Assembly (NCBI GenBank): GCA_030037695.1
Contig: JASHQF010000078.1
Span: 1-19,755, forward strand
Length of the DNA stretch: 19,755 nt
Origin: Thermoplasmata archaeon
GTDB lineage: Archaea > Thermoplasmatota > Thermoplasmata > Lutacidiplasmatales > UBA184
Direction: 5' to 3'
The notes under the pieces are model-generated. The model did no database searches, was not told where the DNA came from, and was given only the letters and a program-made list of their open reading frames with translations. Every line of letters starts with the position of its first letter. The first letter of the stretch is position 1. Shown here one piece after another: positions 1-6,362 of this stretch. The position numbers and the translations under genes are program-made.

Positions 1-159
1 ACCGCGTTCGAGGGGTGGACTGCCATCCGGCCCGTCGAGCACTGGCGCGACGGGGTGCCGATCGTGGAAGGGGGCAGCTACGTGGGCCGCCCCTCGGGCC
101 GGGTCGTCCGCCCGGAGTTCGCGCCGGGGGCCACCCCGCTCGTCGAGGCCGGGACCTAG
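1..159 (+). CDS. C-terminal fragment of an unidentified protein
   Basis: The first reading frame is open from the first base to a TAG stop, giving 52 residues that end in PGATPLVEAGT; the start lies outside the window. The segment has normal globular composition, with motifs such as EGWTAIRPVEHW and VEGGSYVGRPSG, and no membrane helix. I do not recognise the family. The frame is favoured as real because it stops exactly where the convergent DedA gene stops: the four bases CTAG supply the stop codons of both genes. The rest of the gene would be needed to name it. Confidence 0.55.
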   Translation, partial: TAFEGWTAIRPVEHWRDGVPIVEGGSYVGRPSGRVVRPEFAPGATPLVEAGT

Positions 160-902
160 GAGTCGTCGGGCGGACGCGGGACGCTCGGGGCATCGCCGAC
201 CGTACGATCGTCGCCCTGTCGCCCGTCGACCGCGGGAGGCGTGCCTACGCCTCGCTCGGCCCGTGCCCGACGTGGGGGCCACCCGGGGGCCAGAGTCCCT
301 GCGGCGAGCAGGACGACGTAGACGAGCCCGGCGACGACGAGCGCGACGAGCAGGTCGTTGTACGGCTGCAGGTCCGCGTCGATCACCCCCCAGTGGCTCC
401 CGAGCTCGACCCCGAGCCAGACCCACAGGGCCACGAACGGGATCGAGCCGGCGAGCGTGTAGAGCCCGAACCGGCCCGCTCCCATCCGCGCCGCCCCTGC
501 GGGGTAGCTGATGTACGCTCGGACTCCCGGGACGAAGCGCGCGAGGGCGACGGTGAGCTCGCCCCGCTCGGCGAAGAACCGGTCCATCCGCGCCAGGTGT
601 CGCTCTTCGAGGCGGAGCGCACCGAAGCCGAGACCGAGGATGCGGTGGCGCCACCATCGGCCGACCGCGTAGGCGATGTACGATCCGACGAGCGCTCCCG
701 CCAGCGCGACCGCCAAGGTTCCCGGGAGCGGGAAGATCCCCTCGGAGATCAGGAACCCCGAGAACGGAAGGATCACTTCGCTCGGCACCGGAGGGATGCC
801 GAAGCTCTCCACCACCATCAGGGCGAACAGGCCGGGGAGCCCCAGCGTCGCGAGGATCGTCGTGACGGCGGAGACGACGGCCTCGACCAGGGAGAACGCC
901 AC
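156..902 (-). CDS. DedA/SNARE-associated family membrane protein
   Basis: This 248-residue polytopic membrane protein belongs to the DedA (VTT) superfamily, whose members have been linked to lipid scrambling or undecaprenyl/polyprenyl-phosphate recycling and to membrane homeostasis. The hallmarks are visible: an acidic residue and proline-rich re-entrant segment (VESFGIPPVPSE, about residues 31-42) and the second re-entrant motif RFVPGVRAYISYPAGAARM (about 122-140) preceded by ERGE. Hydrophobic helices flank both and two more follow. The last 40 residues are polar and probably disordered, beyond the usual family core. The start used is GTG. It lies 12 nt after the stop of the upstream gene, so it is probably the last gene of a three-gene minus-strand operon. 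The family is clear; the substrate is unknown. Confidence 0.88.
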   Translation of the reverse strand: MAFSLVEAVVSAVTTILATLGLPGLFALMVVESFGIPPVPSEVILPFSGFLISEGIFPLPGTLAVALAGALVGSYIAYAVGRWWRHRILGLGFGALRLEERHLARMDRFFAERGELTVALARFVPGVRAYISYPAGAARMGAGRFGLYTLAGSIPFVALWVWLGVELGSHWGVIDADLQPYNDLLVALVVAGLVYVVLLAAGTLAPGWPPRRARAERGVGTPPAVDGRQGDDRTVGDAPSVPRPPDDS

Positions 903-914
903 GAGCCCGCGCCG

Positions 915-1223
915 CTAGGTCGACGACCCCGACCCGAAGACGAGGCGGAACGGCACGGAAAGCTTCGCCTCGGTGACCGCGGGGATCCCCTCGAACTCGA
1001 GCGGGACCTCGCACCCCCCGCAGCTCACCGACCCTCGACGGCGACCGAGCGCGATCGACAGTGCGACGCCCACCTCGATGCGCGTCGGAGGCGGTCGGGC
1101 CCGCGCGACCGCCGCCCGGAGCTCCGCGAGGAGCCGCTCCTCGACCGTCCCGTCGACGTCGGCGGAAGGGAGAGGGTCGTCCCGTGACCCCTCGATCGCC
1201 GCGCTACGCTCAGCTGGAGCCAT
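915..1223 (-). CDS. conserved-looking protein of unknown function with one CGGC motif
   Basis: This 102-residue protein has no membrane helix. The N-terminal third is polar. It is followed by a helix (VEERLLAELRAAVARAR) and a possible beta-rich C-terminal half containing VSCGGCEVPLEFEGIPAV. The single CxxC could bind metal together with a partner or form a disulfide, but there is no second pair. The ATG start overlaps the upstream gene by 14 nt and the stop is 12 nt before the DedA start, which argues for a real, translationally coupled gene. The two neighbours are membrane proteins, so a membrane-associated role is possible, but the sequence does not show one. I do not recognise the family. 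Confidence 0.55.
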   Translation of the reverse strand: MAPAERSAAIEGSRDDPLPSADVDGTVEERLLAELRAAVARARPPPTRIEVGVALSIALGRRRGSVSCGGCEVPLEFEGIPAVTEAKLSVPFRLVFGSGSST

Positions 1224-1827
1224 CGGTCGACGGCTCGTCGTCGGAGGAGTCCTGGGCCGGCTTCTTGGAGGGCCGCTTCAGGATCTCCTCGCTGATCTTG
1301 TCCAGCTCGGACATGAGGGAATCGATATCCGGCTCCGCCTCGCCCCCCGCGGCCGGCGGGGTCGCGCCCGCAGCGGCCGCGCCGACGCCGGCGGAAGCCG
1401 CTACCCCGGTGTCCTCCACGTACGCGGCGGGTTCCCCGGCCGACGTGGCGCCCTCGGGCGGCGACGAGGGAGGCTCCTGCCAGGCCGGGGCCTCAGCACC
1501 GGTCTCACCGAACGAAGTTCCCGCCGCAGCCCCGGCACCGGCCCCGGCCGGGCCCTCCCATTCGGGGGGAGCCTGGGCCGCGGGAGGCCGGCGGCGGCGC
1601 CGGAGGAGCAGCAGGGCGAGGAGGAGAGCGAGCAGCACGACCGCGATCGTCGTCGCGACCGCCCACACCGGGAACGGCGTGGACGCGGGGCAGGTACCGT
1701 ACGTGCAGTTCGTGGAGGCGCTGACGACCCCCGTCTCCGGAGTCAGCCCGGCCGCGATGACGATCGCGAGCATCGCGAGCCCGAGCGACAGCGGGACGAT
1801 GCGTCGCCCCCGAGTTGATAGCGGCAT
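1210..1827 (-). CDS. small two-helix membrane protein, NCTYGxCP family, copy A
   Basis: This 205-residue protein starts with a short basic N-terminus (STRGRR), then a hydrophobic helix (about 10-29), a loop with NCTYGTCP (40-47), a second strong helix (about 54-75) and RRRRR (76-80). The basic residues at both ends place the loop outside the cell. The remaining 125 residues are Ala/Pro/Gly/Glu-rich and probably disordered, apart from an amphipathic segment (DIDSLMSELDKISEEILKR, 167-185) and an acidic/serine tail. It is a paralogue of the product of 3849-4190: they align from residue 2 to the arginine block, with the loop motif and FPVWAV conserved. The first helix could be a cleaved signal peptide. 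I know no named family for it. It is the first gene of a run with the CGGC protein and DedA. A weak TATA-like element lies near 1876-1884. Confidence 0.78.
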   Translation of the reverse strand: MPLSTRGRRIVPLSLGLAMLAIVIAAGLTPETGVVSASTNCTYGTCPASTPFPVWAVATTIAVVLLALLLALLLLRRRRRPPAAQAPPEWEGPAGAGAGAAAGTSFGETGAEAPAWQEPPSSPPEGATSAGEPAAYVEDTGVAASAGVGAAAAGATPPAAGGEAEPDIDSLMSELDKISEEILKRPSKKPAQDSSDDEPSTDGSS

Positions 1828-2165
1828 GCAAACCGGGGCTACGACCCCTTCCCCTGCCCTCCGATGGTGGTCGCCCTATGTAAGCGTGGCGAGGCCCCCG
1901 GTCGGCCGTTCGACCGTTTTCGAGAGCGCGGACGTGCCGCGGGCGCGGGGCAAAGGTTCCCTCGGGGATTTCCGGCGCCGGTACTGTTCCTCCGAGCGCG
2001 CCGCACGCGTTTTGTTGTATATCTCACGCGTTCGAACGTAGTGCCCGGCATCGCAGCGACCCAGCCTCCGCCGGGGCACGGTCGGTTCGGGCTCGATCCC
2101 GGATCGACGGCCGCGAGACGGCCGGCTCGTGAGCCCACGACCCACGGGGCTTCGGTTCGGCCGCG
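1828..2165. other. 338-bp gene-free region with AT-rich element and direct repeat
   Basis: No convincing gene lies here. Open frames crossing it are Arg/Pro-rich antisense continuations of the flippase frames. The notable part is 2004-2038: the 8-bp direct repeat CACGCGTT occurs at 2004-2011 and 2025-2032 (21 bp apart, about two helical turns) and brackets an AT-rich stretch with GTATATCT at 2017-2024. It is followed by the palindrome CGTTCGAACG (2029-2038). The rest is as GC-rich as the coding DNA. It may hold the promoter and operator of the minus-strand operon starting at 1827, with a leader of about 165 nt, or the promoter of a plus-strand RNA. Confidence 0.5.
2004..2038. promoter_or_regulatory. 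possible operator: direct repeat around a TATA-like element
   Basis: Two copies of CACGCGTT sit 21 bp apart on either side of TTGTTGTATATCT, and the second copy merges into CGTTCGAACG. The core ACGCGT is itself palindromic, so each copy could be read as a dimer site. The arrangement fits a repressor or activator covering a TATA box. Which strand it drives is not clear from the sequence. Confidence 0.35.
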
Positions 2166-3725
2166 TTACGGGACCCGAGGGGCTCGCCGCCGGACGATCC
2201 GGCGGACCCAGGGCAGCGGCCGGCCCAGGATCCCTTCCACGGATTCCAGGAGCAGCCGATCGCCATCCCCGTAGCTCCCCGTGCCGATCGTGACCGCTAC
2301 GAACGCGACCGCGATCCCGAGCCCGATCGCGGGCAGGGCCCACAGCGGGCAGCGGGAGCCGAGGAGGAGGAGCCCGAGCCCGACCGGGACCCCGGTCACG
2401 GCCAGCGGTACGATGAACGCCCGCTCGAACGGATGGATGCGGTCCGTCCGTGCGATCTCGGCGAGGCAGAGGATGTCGAACAGGAGATTCGATGCGGCCC
2501 AGGCGATGGCGGCTCCGAGGTACCCCTGCGACGGGACGAGCGCGATCGCCAGGACCACGTCGACCACGCCCGAGGCGACCGCGTAGATGACGAGCTCCCG
2601 GGTCCGACCGAGGGCGACCTGGACGGTCGAGGCCGGGCCGAGGATCGTGGCGCCGAAGGCGCCGAGGACGGTCACCTCGAGCGGGAGGAGGACCGACGAG
2701 TAGGTGGGGCCGTAGACGAACGCGAGGGATCGGCTGGGGAGCACGAGGAACAGCAGACTGAGCGGAAGCGAGAACGTCGTGAGCCACTTCGTGATCGTGG
2801 CGTAGATCATGCGCACGGAGCCGCGGCCCGACACGCGGAGGCTGCCCGCGGCGACCGGGAGCAGGATGTAGGCGGCCGAGTTCACCCCGATCAGCACGAG
2901 CCGCGCGAGCGTCAGCGACGCGACGTACGTCCCGACCTCCCCCGGACGGAACACCCCGAGGACGAGCGTGTCGCCCGAGTTGGCGAGGCTCGTCATCGCG
3001 CCCATGATGAACAGCGGCACGGCGAGGCCGAGCAGGTGGCGGCGGGCGCCGGGGGCCTCCGGACCCGGGGGAAGGTGGCGGGGGAGGCGCGGCACGGAGT
3101 AGGCGACGAGCGCACCGAGCGTCACCGCCCCGGCCAGGGCGTACGACCCGAGCGCGACGAGGTAGGTGATCTTCCCGGGGGTTACGAGCAGGGCGAAGGC
3201 CAGGAACCCGAAGAACATCGCGGGGTTGGCGATCTGCAGGAACACGGCGTTCGGGGTGACGTTCGTGTACCCTTGGAACACCGAGGCGAGGAGGTTCGCC
3301 GCGGTGAGGGCGGTCACCGCGACGGCGAAGTAGCGCAGCCCATCGCCGACCAGGGGCGAGCCGAGGCTCGCTCCGATCGTCGGCGCGAGGAGCCACAGGG
3401 CCACGCCCGCCACCGCCGCTGCCGCGCCGCCGACCCAGAGGGCGACCCGGACCATCCCCCGCCGCTCTTCGTCGGAGCTCGCGTACGGCAGGCTGCGCGC
3501 GACGGCGAGCGGGAGCCCGAGGGCCCCCACGGACACGAGCACCTGCGACAGGGTGAGCCCGAAGGAGAAGGCGCTCCACTCGGGGGGAGAGACCGTACGG
3601 ACGATCAGGACCCGGGCAGCGAAGGTGAGGCCGACCGTGCAAAGGGTGGCGACGATGAGGAAGATCGTGCCGCGGGTGACCGAGGCGAGGCCGGAGCGCG
3701 CGGTGGGGAGCGAAACGGCACTCAC
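2166..3725 (-). CDS. Wzx-like lipid-linked polysaccharide flippase (MOP superfamily)
   Basis: This 519-residue polytopic membrane protein has about 12-14 hydrophobic helices. The N-terminal pattern (GTIFLIVATLCTVGLTFAAR, then a loop with SPPEWSAFSFGLTLSQVLV and GALGLPLAVARSLPY) is typical of RfbX/Wzx-type members of the MATE/MOP superfamily, which move lipid-linked saccharides or S-layer glycan precursors across the membrane. Other matching segments are ASVFQGYTNVTPN and FVYGPTYSSVLLPLEV. The length is within the family range, and the C-terminus is a short Arg-rich cytoplasmic tail (VRRIVRRRAPRVP). The start is GTG; a weak TATA-like TCTTAGC lies about 30 nt upstream. A copy of the NCTYGxCP protein lies on each side and a GT-C-like gene follows, suggesting a surface-glycan locus. 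The transported substrate is not predictable. Confidence 0.85.
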   Translation of the reverse strand: MSAVSLPTARSGLASVTRGTIFLIVATLCTVGLTFAARVLIVRTVSPPEWSAFSFGLTLSQVLVSVGALGLPLAVARSLPYASSDEERRGMVRVALWVGGAAAAVAGVALWLLAPTIGASLGSPLVGDGLRYFAVAVTALTAANLLASVFQGYTNVTPNAVFLQIANPAMFFGFLAFALLVTPGKITYLVALGSYALAGAVTLGALVAYSVPRLPRHLPPGPEAPGARRHLLGLAVPLFIMGAMTSLANSGDTLVLGVFRPGEVGTYVASLTLARLVLIGVNSAAYILLPVAAGSLRVSGRGSVRMIYATITKWLTTFSLPLSLLFLVLPSRSLAFVYGPTYSSVLLPLEVTVLGAFGATILGPASTVQVALGRTRELVIYAVASGVVDVVLAIALVPSQGYLGAAIAWAASNLLFDILCLAEIARTDRIHPFERAFIVPLAVTGVPVGLGLLLLGSRCPLWALPAIGLGIAVAFVAVTIGTGSYGDGDRLLLESVEGILGRPLPWVRRIVRRRAPRVP

Positions 3726-3848
3726 GTCAGCGCCCGAGCGGAGTTGCGGGGGGTCTTAGCCCCAGCCCACGGACGCACGGGCTCCCCGACTCCGGCCGAG
3801 ACGTGAGCCGCGGCGAGAACGCTCTCTGCCTCGGCGGACGACGGAGGT

Positions 3849-4190
3849 TCAGTTGGGCTCGGTCGGCTCGTCCGCGACGTCCGGCGGCTGGGAGTACTCC
3901 GCTGCCTCGGGAGGCGAAGCGGGCTCGGCCGGTGGGCCCGGTCGCCGCCGGCGGCGCAGGAGGAGCAGGGCGAGCAGCAGGGCGACGACGACGAGCGCGA
4001 GCGCCGTGGTCACGGCCCAGACCGGGAACGCCGCGGGCGAGGTCGGGCACTGCCCGTAGGTGCAGTTCGCCGCCGCCACGCCGAGGCCCGCGTTCGGTGC
4101 GACGCCGGCCGCAACGACCGTCGCGAGGAGGGCGACCACGAGACCGAACGGGACGACCAGACGTCCCTCCCTCCGCCACCAACCTGGCAC
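3849..4190 (-). CDS. small two-helix membrane protein, NCTYGxCP family, copy B
   Basis: This 113-residue paralogue of copy A runs: basic N-terminus (WWRREGR), helix 1 (about 11-30), loop with NCTYGQCP (42-49), helix 2 (about 57-78), an arginine block (79-83) and a short Pro/Glu-rich tail. The frame is open upstream to an ATG at 4286, but I choose the GTG at 4190. From there the N-terminus aligns residue by residue with copy A (MP..., R.VP), while the extra upstream 32 residues are low-complexity and cover the promoter. A TATA-like GTTTATG (minus strand, 4231-4238) then gives a leader of about 18 nt, and AAAGGT precedes the GTG. The tail lacks the amphipathic helix of copy A. Function unknown; likely surface-exposed. 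Confidence 0.8.
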   Translation of the reverse strand: MPGWWRREGRLVVPFGLVVALLATVVAAGVAPNAGLGVAAANCTYGQCPTSPAAFPVWAVTTALALVVVALLLALLLLRRRRRPGPPAEPASPPEAAEYSQPPDVADEPTEPN

Positions 4191-4230
4191 CGGACCTTTC
4201 CCTCGAGCATCCCGAACGCGGGACCGTGGG

Positions 4231-4238
4231 CATAAACC
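4231..4238 (-). promoter_or_regulatory. TATA-like box of NCTYGxCP copy B
   Basis: The minus strand reads GTTTATG in otherwise GC-rich DNA. It lies about 44 nt before the preferred GTG start at 4190, implying a leader of about 18 nt. It also lies inside the longer alternative reading frame, which argues against the ATG at 4286. Confidence 0.5.
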
Positions 4239-4282
4239 TGCCGAGGGACCCGAGGGCCCCTCCGGAGCGTCCGACGCACCGT

Positions 4283-4290
4283 TCATTAAC
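4283..4290 (+). promoter_or_regulatory. TATA-like box of the GT-C-like gene
   Basis: TCATTAAC is centred about 25 nt before the GTG at 4311, the spacing expected for a leaderless archaeal transcript. It forms a divergent promoter pair with the box at 4231-4238. Confidence 0.5.
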
Positions 4291-4310
4291 CTCGGCTCGG
4301 GTCGTCCGGT

Positions 4311-6341
4311 GTGTCGTTCCCCGGCCCTCCGGGCGCCCTCTGGGCGATCGCCCTGCCGGCCTGGGCGGGGGCGATCCTCCTCGTGGGGGAGGTGGTGCGG
4401 GGCTATGCGGCGCGGGCCGTGGGATGGTGGGCGGACCTTGATCCGATCGAGCGGGCCCTCCTCGACCTGTATCTCGGCGGCGCGGTGCTCTACCTCGTCG
4501 CCGCCCTCCCCCTAGGGGCGTTCGGACTCGCGGTCGTCGCCGGCGCCCCCGTCGTGGCGGGGATCCTGCTGATCGTTCGGGCCGTCCGCGGGCGCCGCCG
4601 CGGGCTCGGGTCGGCCGTGGGGAAGCTCGCGGAGCCGTTCGCCCGTCCGTGGGCGTGGCTCGCGCTCGGCTCGGCGGTGGCGCTGTTCGGGGTGGAGCTG
4701 GTCCCGGCGCTCTCCGTCGGCACGGGGAACACGTTCGATTCGAGCCTCCTCACGACGTACGTCGCGCTCCTCTTGCACCACGGGACGATCCCGCTCTCGT
4801 TCCGCCCGTACGAGAACGCGCAGATCCTCTACCCGCAGGCGTCGACGGTGTGGATCGCCTCCGCCCAGCTCACGTTCGGCCTGCCCCCCGCGCGCAGCTC
4901 GCTATTGATCACCCCGCTGTTCCTCGCCTTGGAGCCGTTGGCGGGGTACGCCCTCGGACGCCGGCTGCTCGGTCGGGAGACGGCCGGTGCGGCGTTCGCG
5001 CTCGCCCTCGCCTGGCTCGGCCCGGGCACCCGCGCGTGGGTCGGGGGCAGCAACGATTTCGTCTTCGCCGCGCCCCTCGTGCTTCTCCTCGCCGCCCAGA
5101 TGGGCCCGTGGGCCCGCGGCGGCGGGGTCCGCTGGACCGACGCGCTCGGCTTCGGCGTCCTGGTCGGCTACTCGGCGGCGCTCAACCCCGTCGGAGCGGA
5201 GTGGCTAATGCCCGCGATCCTCGTGGTGGGGGCGCTGGCGAATCCCTCGTTCGGGGGCCGGATCCTCGCCTGGGTGGCGCGCTGGGGGGTTGCCGTCCTG
5301 TCGTCCCTGGTCGGGATCTCACCGTCCCTCTACACGCTCGTGCTCGGCGTTCGCAGCCCCGGGTTCATCCCCGGCGCTCCGGCGGGCGCCGCGGGGGCGC
5401 CGGAGGGGATCTCGCTCGCCCAGTTCTTCGGGAGCATCGATCCGTTCCTGTTCCGTACCGGGGATGTCCAACTCTCCCCGGTCCCGGTCCTCCGGGTCGA
5501 GCTCGCCGCGCTCCTCGTCCTCGGGGTCGCCGTGCTGCTCCTCGCCGAACGGTCCGGGCCGTGGGACCGGACCGTCGCCCCGCTCCGTGCCTGGGCGCTC
5601 GGAGCGGGGGCCGCGCTGGTGGGCCTGCTCGCCCTGCTGACCGCCGCGAGCGTCCCGGGGTCGCCGGTGCGGCCCCTCGCGTACGTCACGAACGGCCAGG
5701 AGCTCTCGGGGTCGCTGTTCGTGGTGTTCGGCCTGGTCGCCGCCGTCCCGCTCTTCTGGGCGTTCGAGCGCCTGGGGCAGGCACCCGCCGAACCGACCGG
5801 GTCGCGCCCCGCCCGCACGGTCGTGTCGATCGAGCGCTCCCCGGACACCGTCCGGCGTCTGCTGCCGCTCGCGCTCGCCCTGGTCGTCGTCGTCCCGGGG
5901 GTCGTCCTCACGCCGACCCAGCTCGCGCCGGTCCTCTCCGAGCTGTACGGGGACTTCGGTCACGTGACCCCCGACGATTTCGCCCTGCTGAGCTACGCCG
6001 GGGCGAACCTTCCGACGGGCAGCCGTGTGCTGGTCGCCCCCGGGAGCGCGGCCGAGTTCCTGCCGGGGTACGCCGCCTCGATCGTACTGCTCTACCCCAT
6101 GGAGCCGGGGCTCCCGTACGTCAACGCCTCCTACGCGCTGCTCGTCCGCGAGCTCTCCAACGGGACCCTCGACGGAGCGGGACGGAGCGCGCTCGCGAGC
6201 CTCGACGTCGGCTACGTCGCGGTCACCGGGACGAACACGATCCTCTGGCCTCCGTTCTCCCCGGCGCCGCTGCTCGCCGATCCGGGGTCGTTCGTGCCGG
6301 TGTTCCAGGCCGGGAACGACTACCTGTTCCGGGTCGTCTAG
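4311..6341 (+). CDS. polytopic membrane protein, probable GT-C-fold glycosyltransferase
   Basis: This 676-residue protein has many hydrophobic helices up to about residue 535, followed by a C-terminal domain of roughly 140 residues, probably outside the cell. The layout resembles GT-C membrane glycosyltransferases that use polyprenyl-phosphate sugars. A helix is followed by an exposed loop with an acid (GNTFDSS, about 139-145), then HHGTIPLSF and a YPQASTVWIA segment (174-183), a common arrangement in large archaeal GT-C-like proteins. The C-terminal part has LPTGSRVLVAPGSAAEFLPG and ends in NDYLFRVV, with two potential sequons (NAS, NGT). The GTG start sits about 25 nt after a TATA-like box. 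The adjacent flippase supports a role in glycan assembly. A transporter or unrelated polytopic protein cannot be excluded, because no motif proves catalysis. Confidence 0.65.
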   Translation: MSFPGPPGALWAIALPAWAGAILLVGEVVRGYAARAVGWWADLDPIERALLDLYLGGAVLYLVAALPLGAFGLAVVAGAPVVAGILLIVRAVRGRRRGLGSAVGKLAEPFARPWAWLALGSAVALFGVELVPALSVGTGNTFDSSLLTTYVALLLHHGTIPLSFRPYENAQILYPQASTVWIASAQLTFGLPPARSSLLITPLFLALEPLAGYALGRRLLGRETAGAAFALALAWLGPGTRAWVGGSNDFVFAAPLVLLLAAQMGPWARGGGVRWTDALGFGVLVGYSAALNPVGAEWLMPAILVVGALANPSFGGRILAWVARWGVAVLSSLVGISPSLYTLVLGVRSPGFIPGAPAGAAGAPEGISLAQFFGSIDPFLFRTGDVQLSPVPVLRVELAALLVLGVAVLLLAERSGPWDRTVAPLRAWALGAGAALVGLLALLTAASVPGSPVRPLAYVTNGQELSGSLFVVFGLVAAVPLFWAFERLGQAPAEPTGSRPARTVVSIERSPDTVRRLLPLALALVVVVPGVVLTPTQLAPVLSELYGDFGHVTPDDFALLSYAGANLPTGSRVLVAPGSAAEFLPGYAASIVLLYPMEPGLPYVNASYALLVRELSNGTLDGAGRSALASLDVGYVAVTGTNTILWPPFSPAPLLADPGSFVPVFQAGNDYLFRVV

Positions 6342-6362
6342 CCCGGAACCGGGCGCCTAGAC
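6336..6362. terminator. imperfect hairpin containing both convergent stop codons
   Basis: GTCTAG (6336-6341) pairs with CTAGAC (6357-6362), and CCCGG (6342-6346) pairs with CCGGG (6349-6353) around a two-base loop, leaving CGC unpaired. The TAG stop codons of the plus-strand membrane protein and the minus-strand oxidoreductase beta subunit lie in the outer arms. It could protect or end transcripts in both directions. There is no T-tract. Confidence 0.45.

Noticed and set aside
1330..1620. GC-rich repetitive-looking DNA suggesting a repeat array
   Set aside because: It encodes the Ala/Pro/Gly-rich tail of the NCTYGxCP protein copy A. There is no regular repeat unit or spacer pattern, so it is neither a CRISPR array nor a tandem repeat.
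2029..2038. TTCGAAC resembling a tRNA T-loop
   Set aside because: The flanking bases do not form a T-stem, and no acceptor, D or anticodon arm can be built around it on either strand.
2041..2274. A possible 77-codon plus-strand gene starting at GTG 2041, just after a TATA-like element
   Set aside because: The product is an Arg/Pro/Ser-rich shadow overlapping the flippase 3' end by more than 100 nt. The promoter-like element is kept as a finding, but not the ORF.
1876..3642. A 588-codon minus-strand open frame overlapping the flippase
   Set aside because: It is an Arg/Pro-rich shadow of the flippase in another frame. The flippase frame has clear membrane helices and family motifs. Its tail in 1876-2050 looked more protein-like but has no suitable start codon and uses atypical codons.
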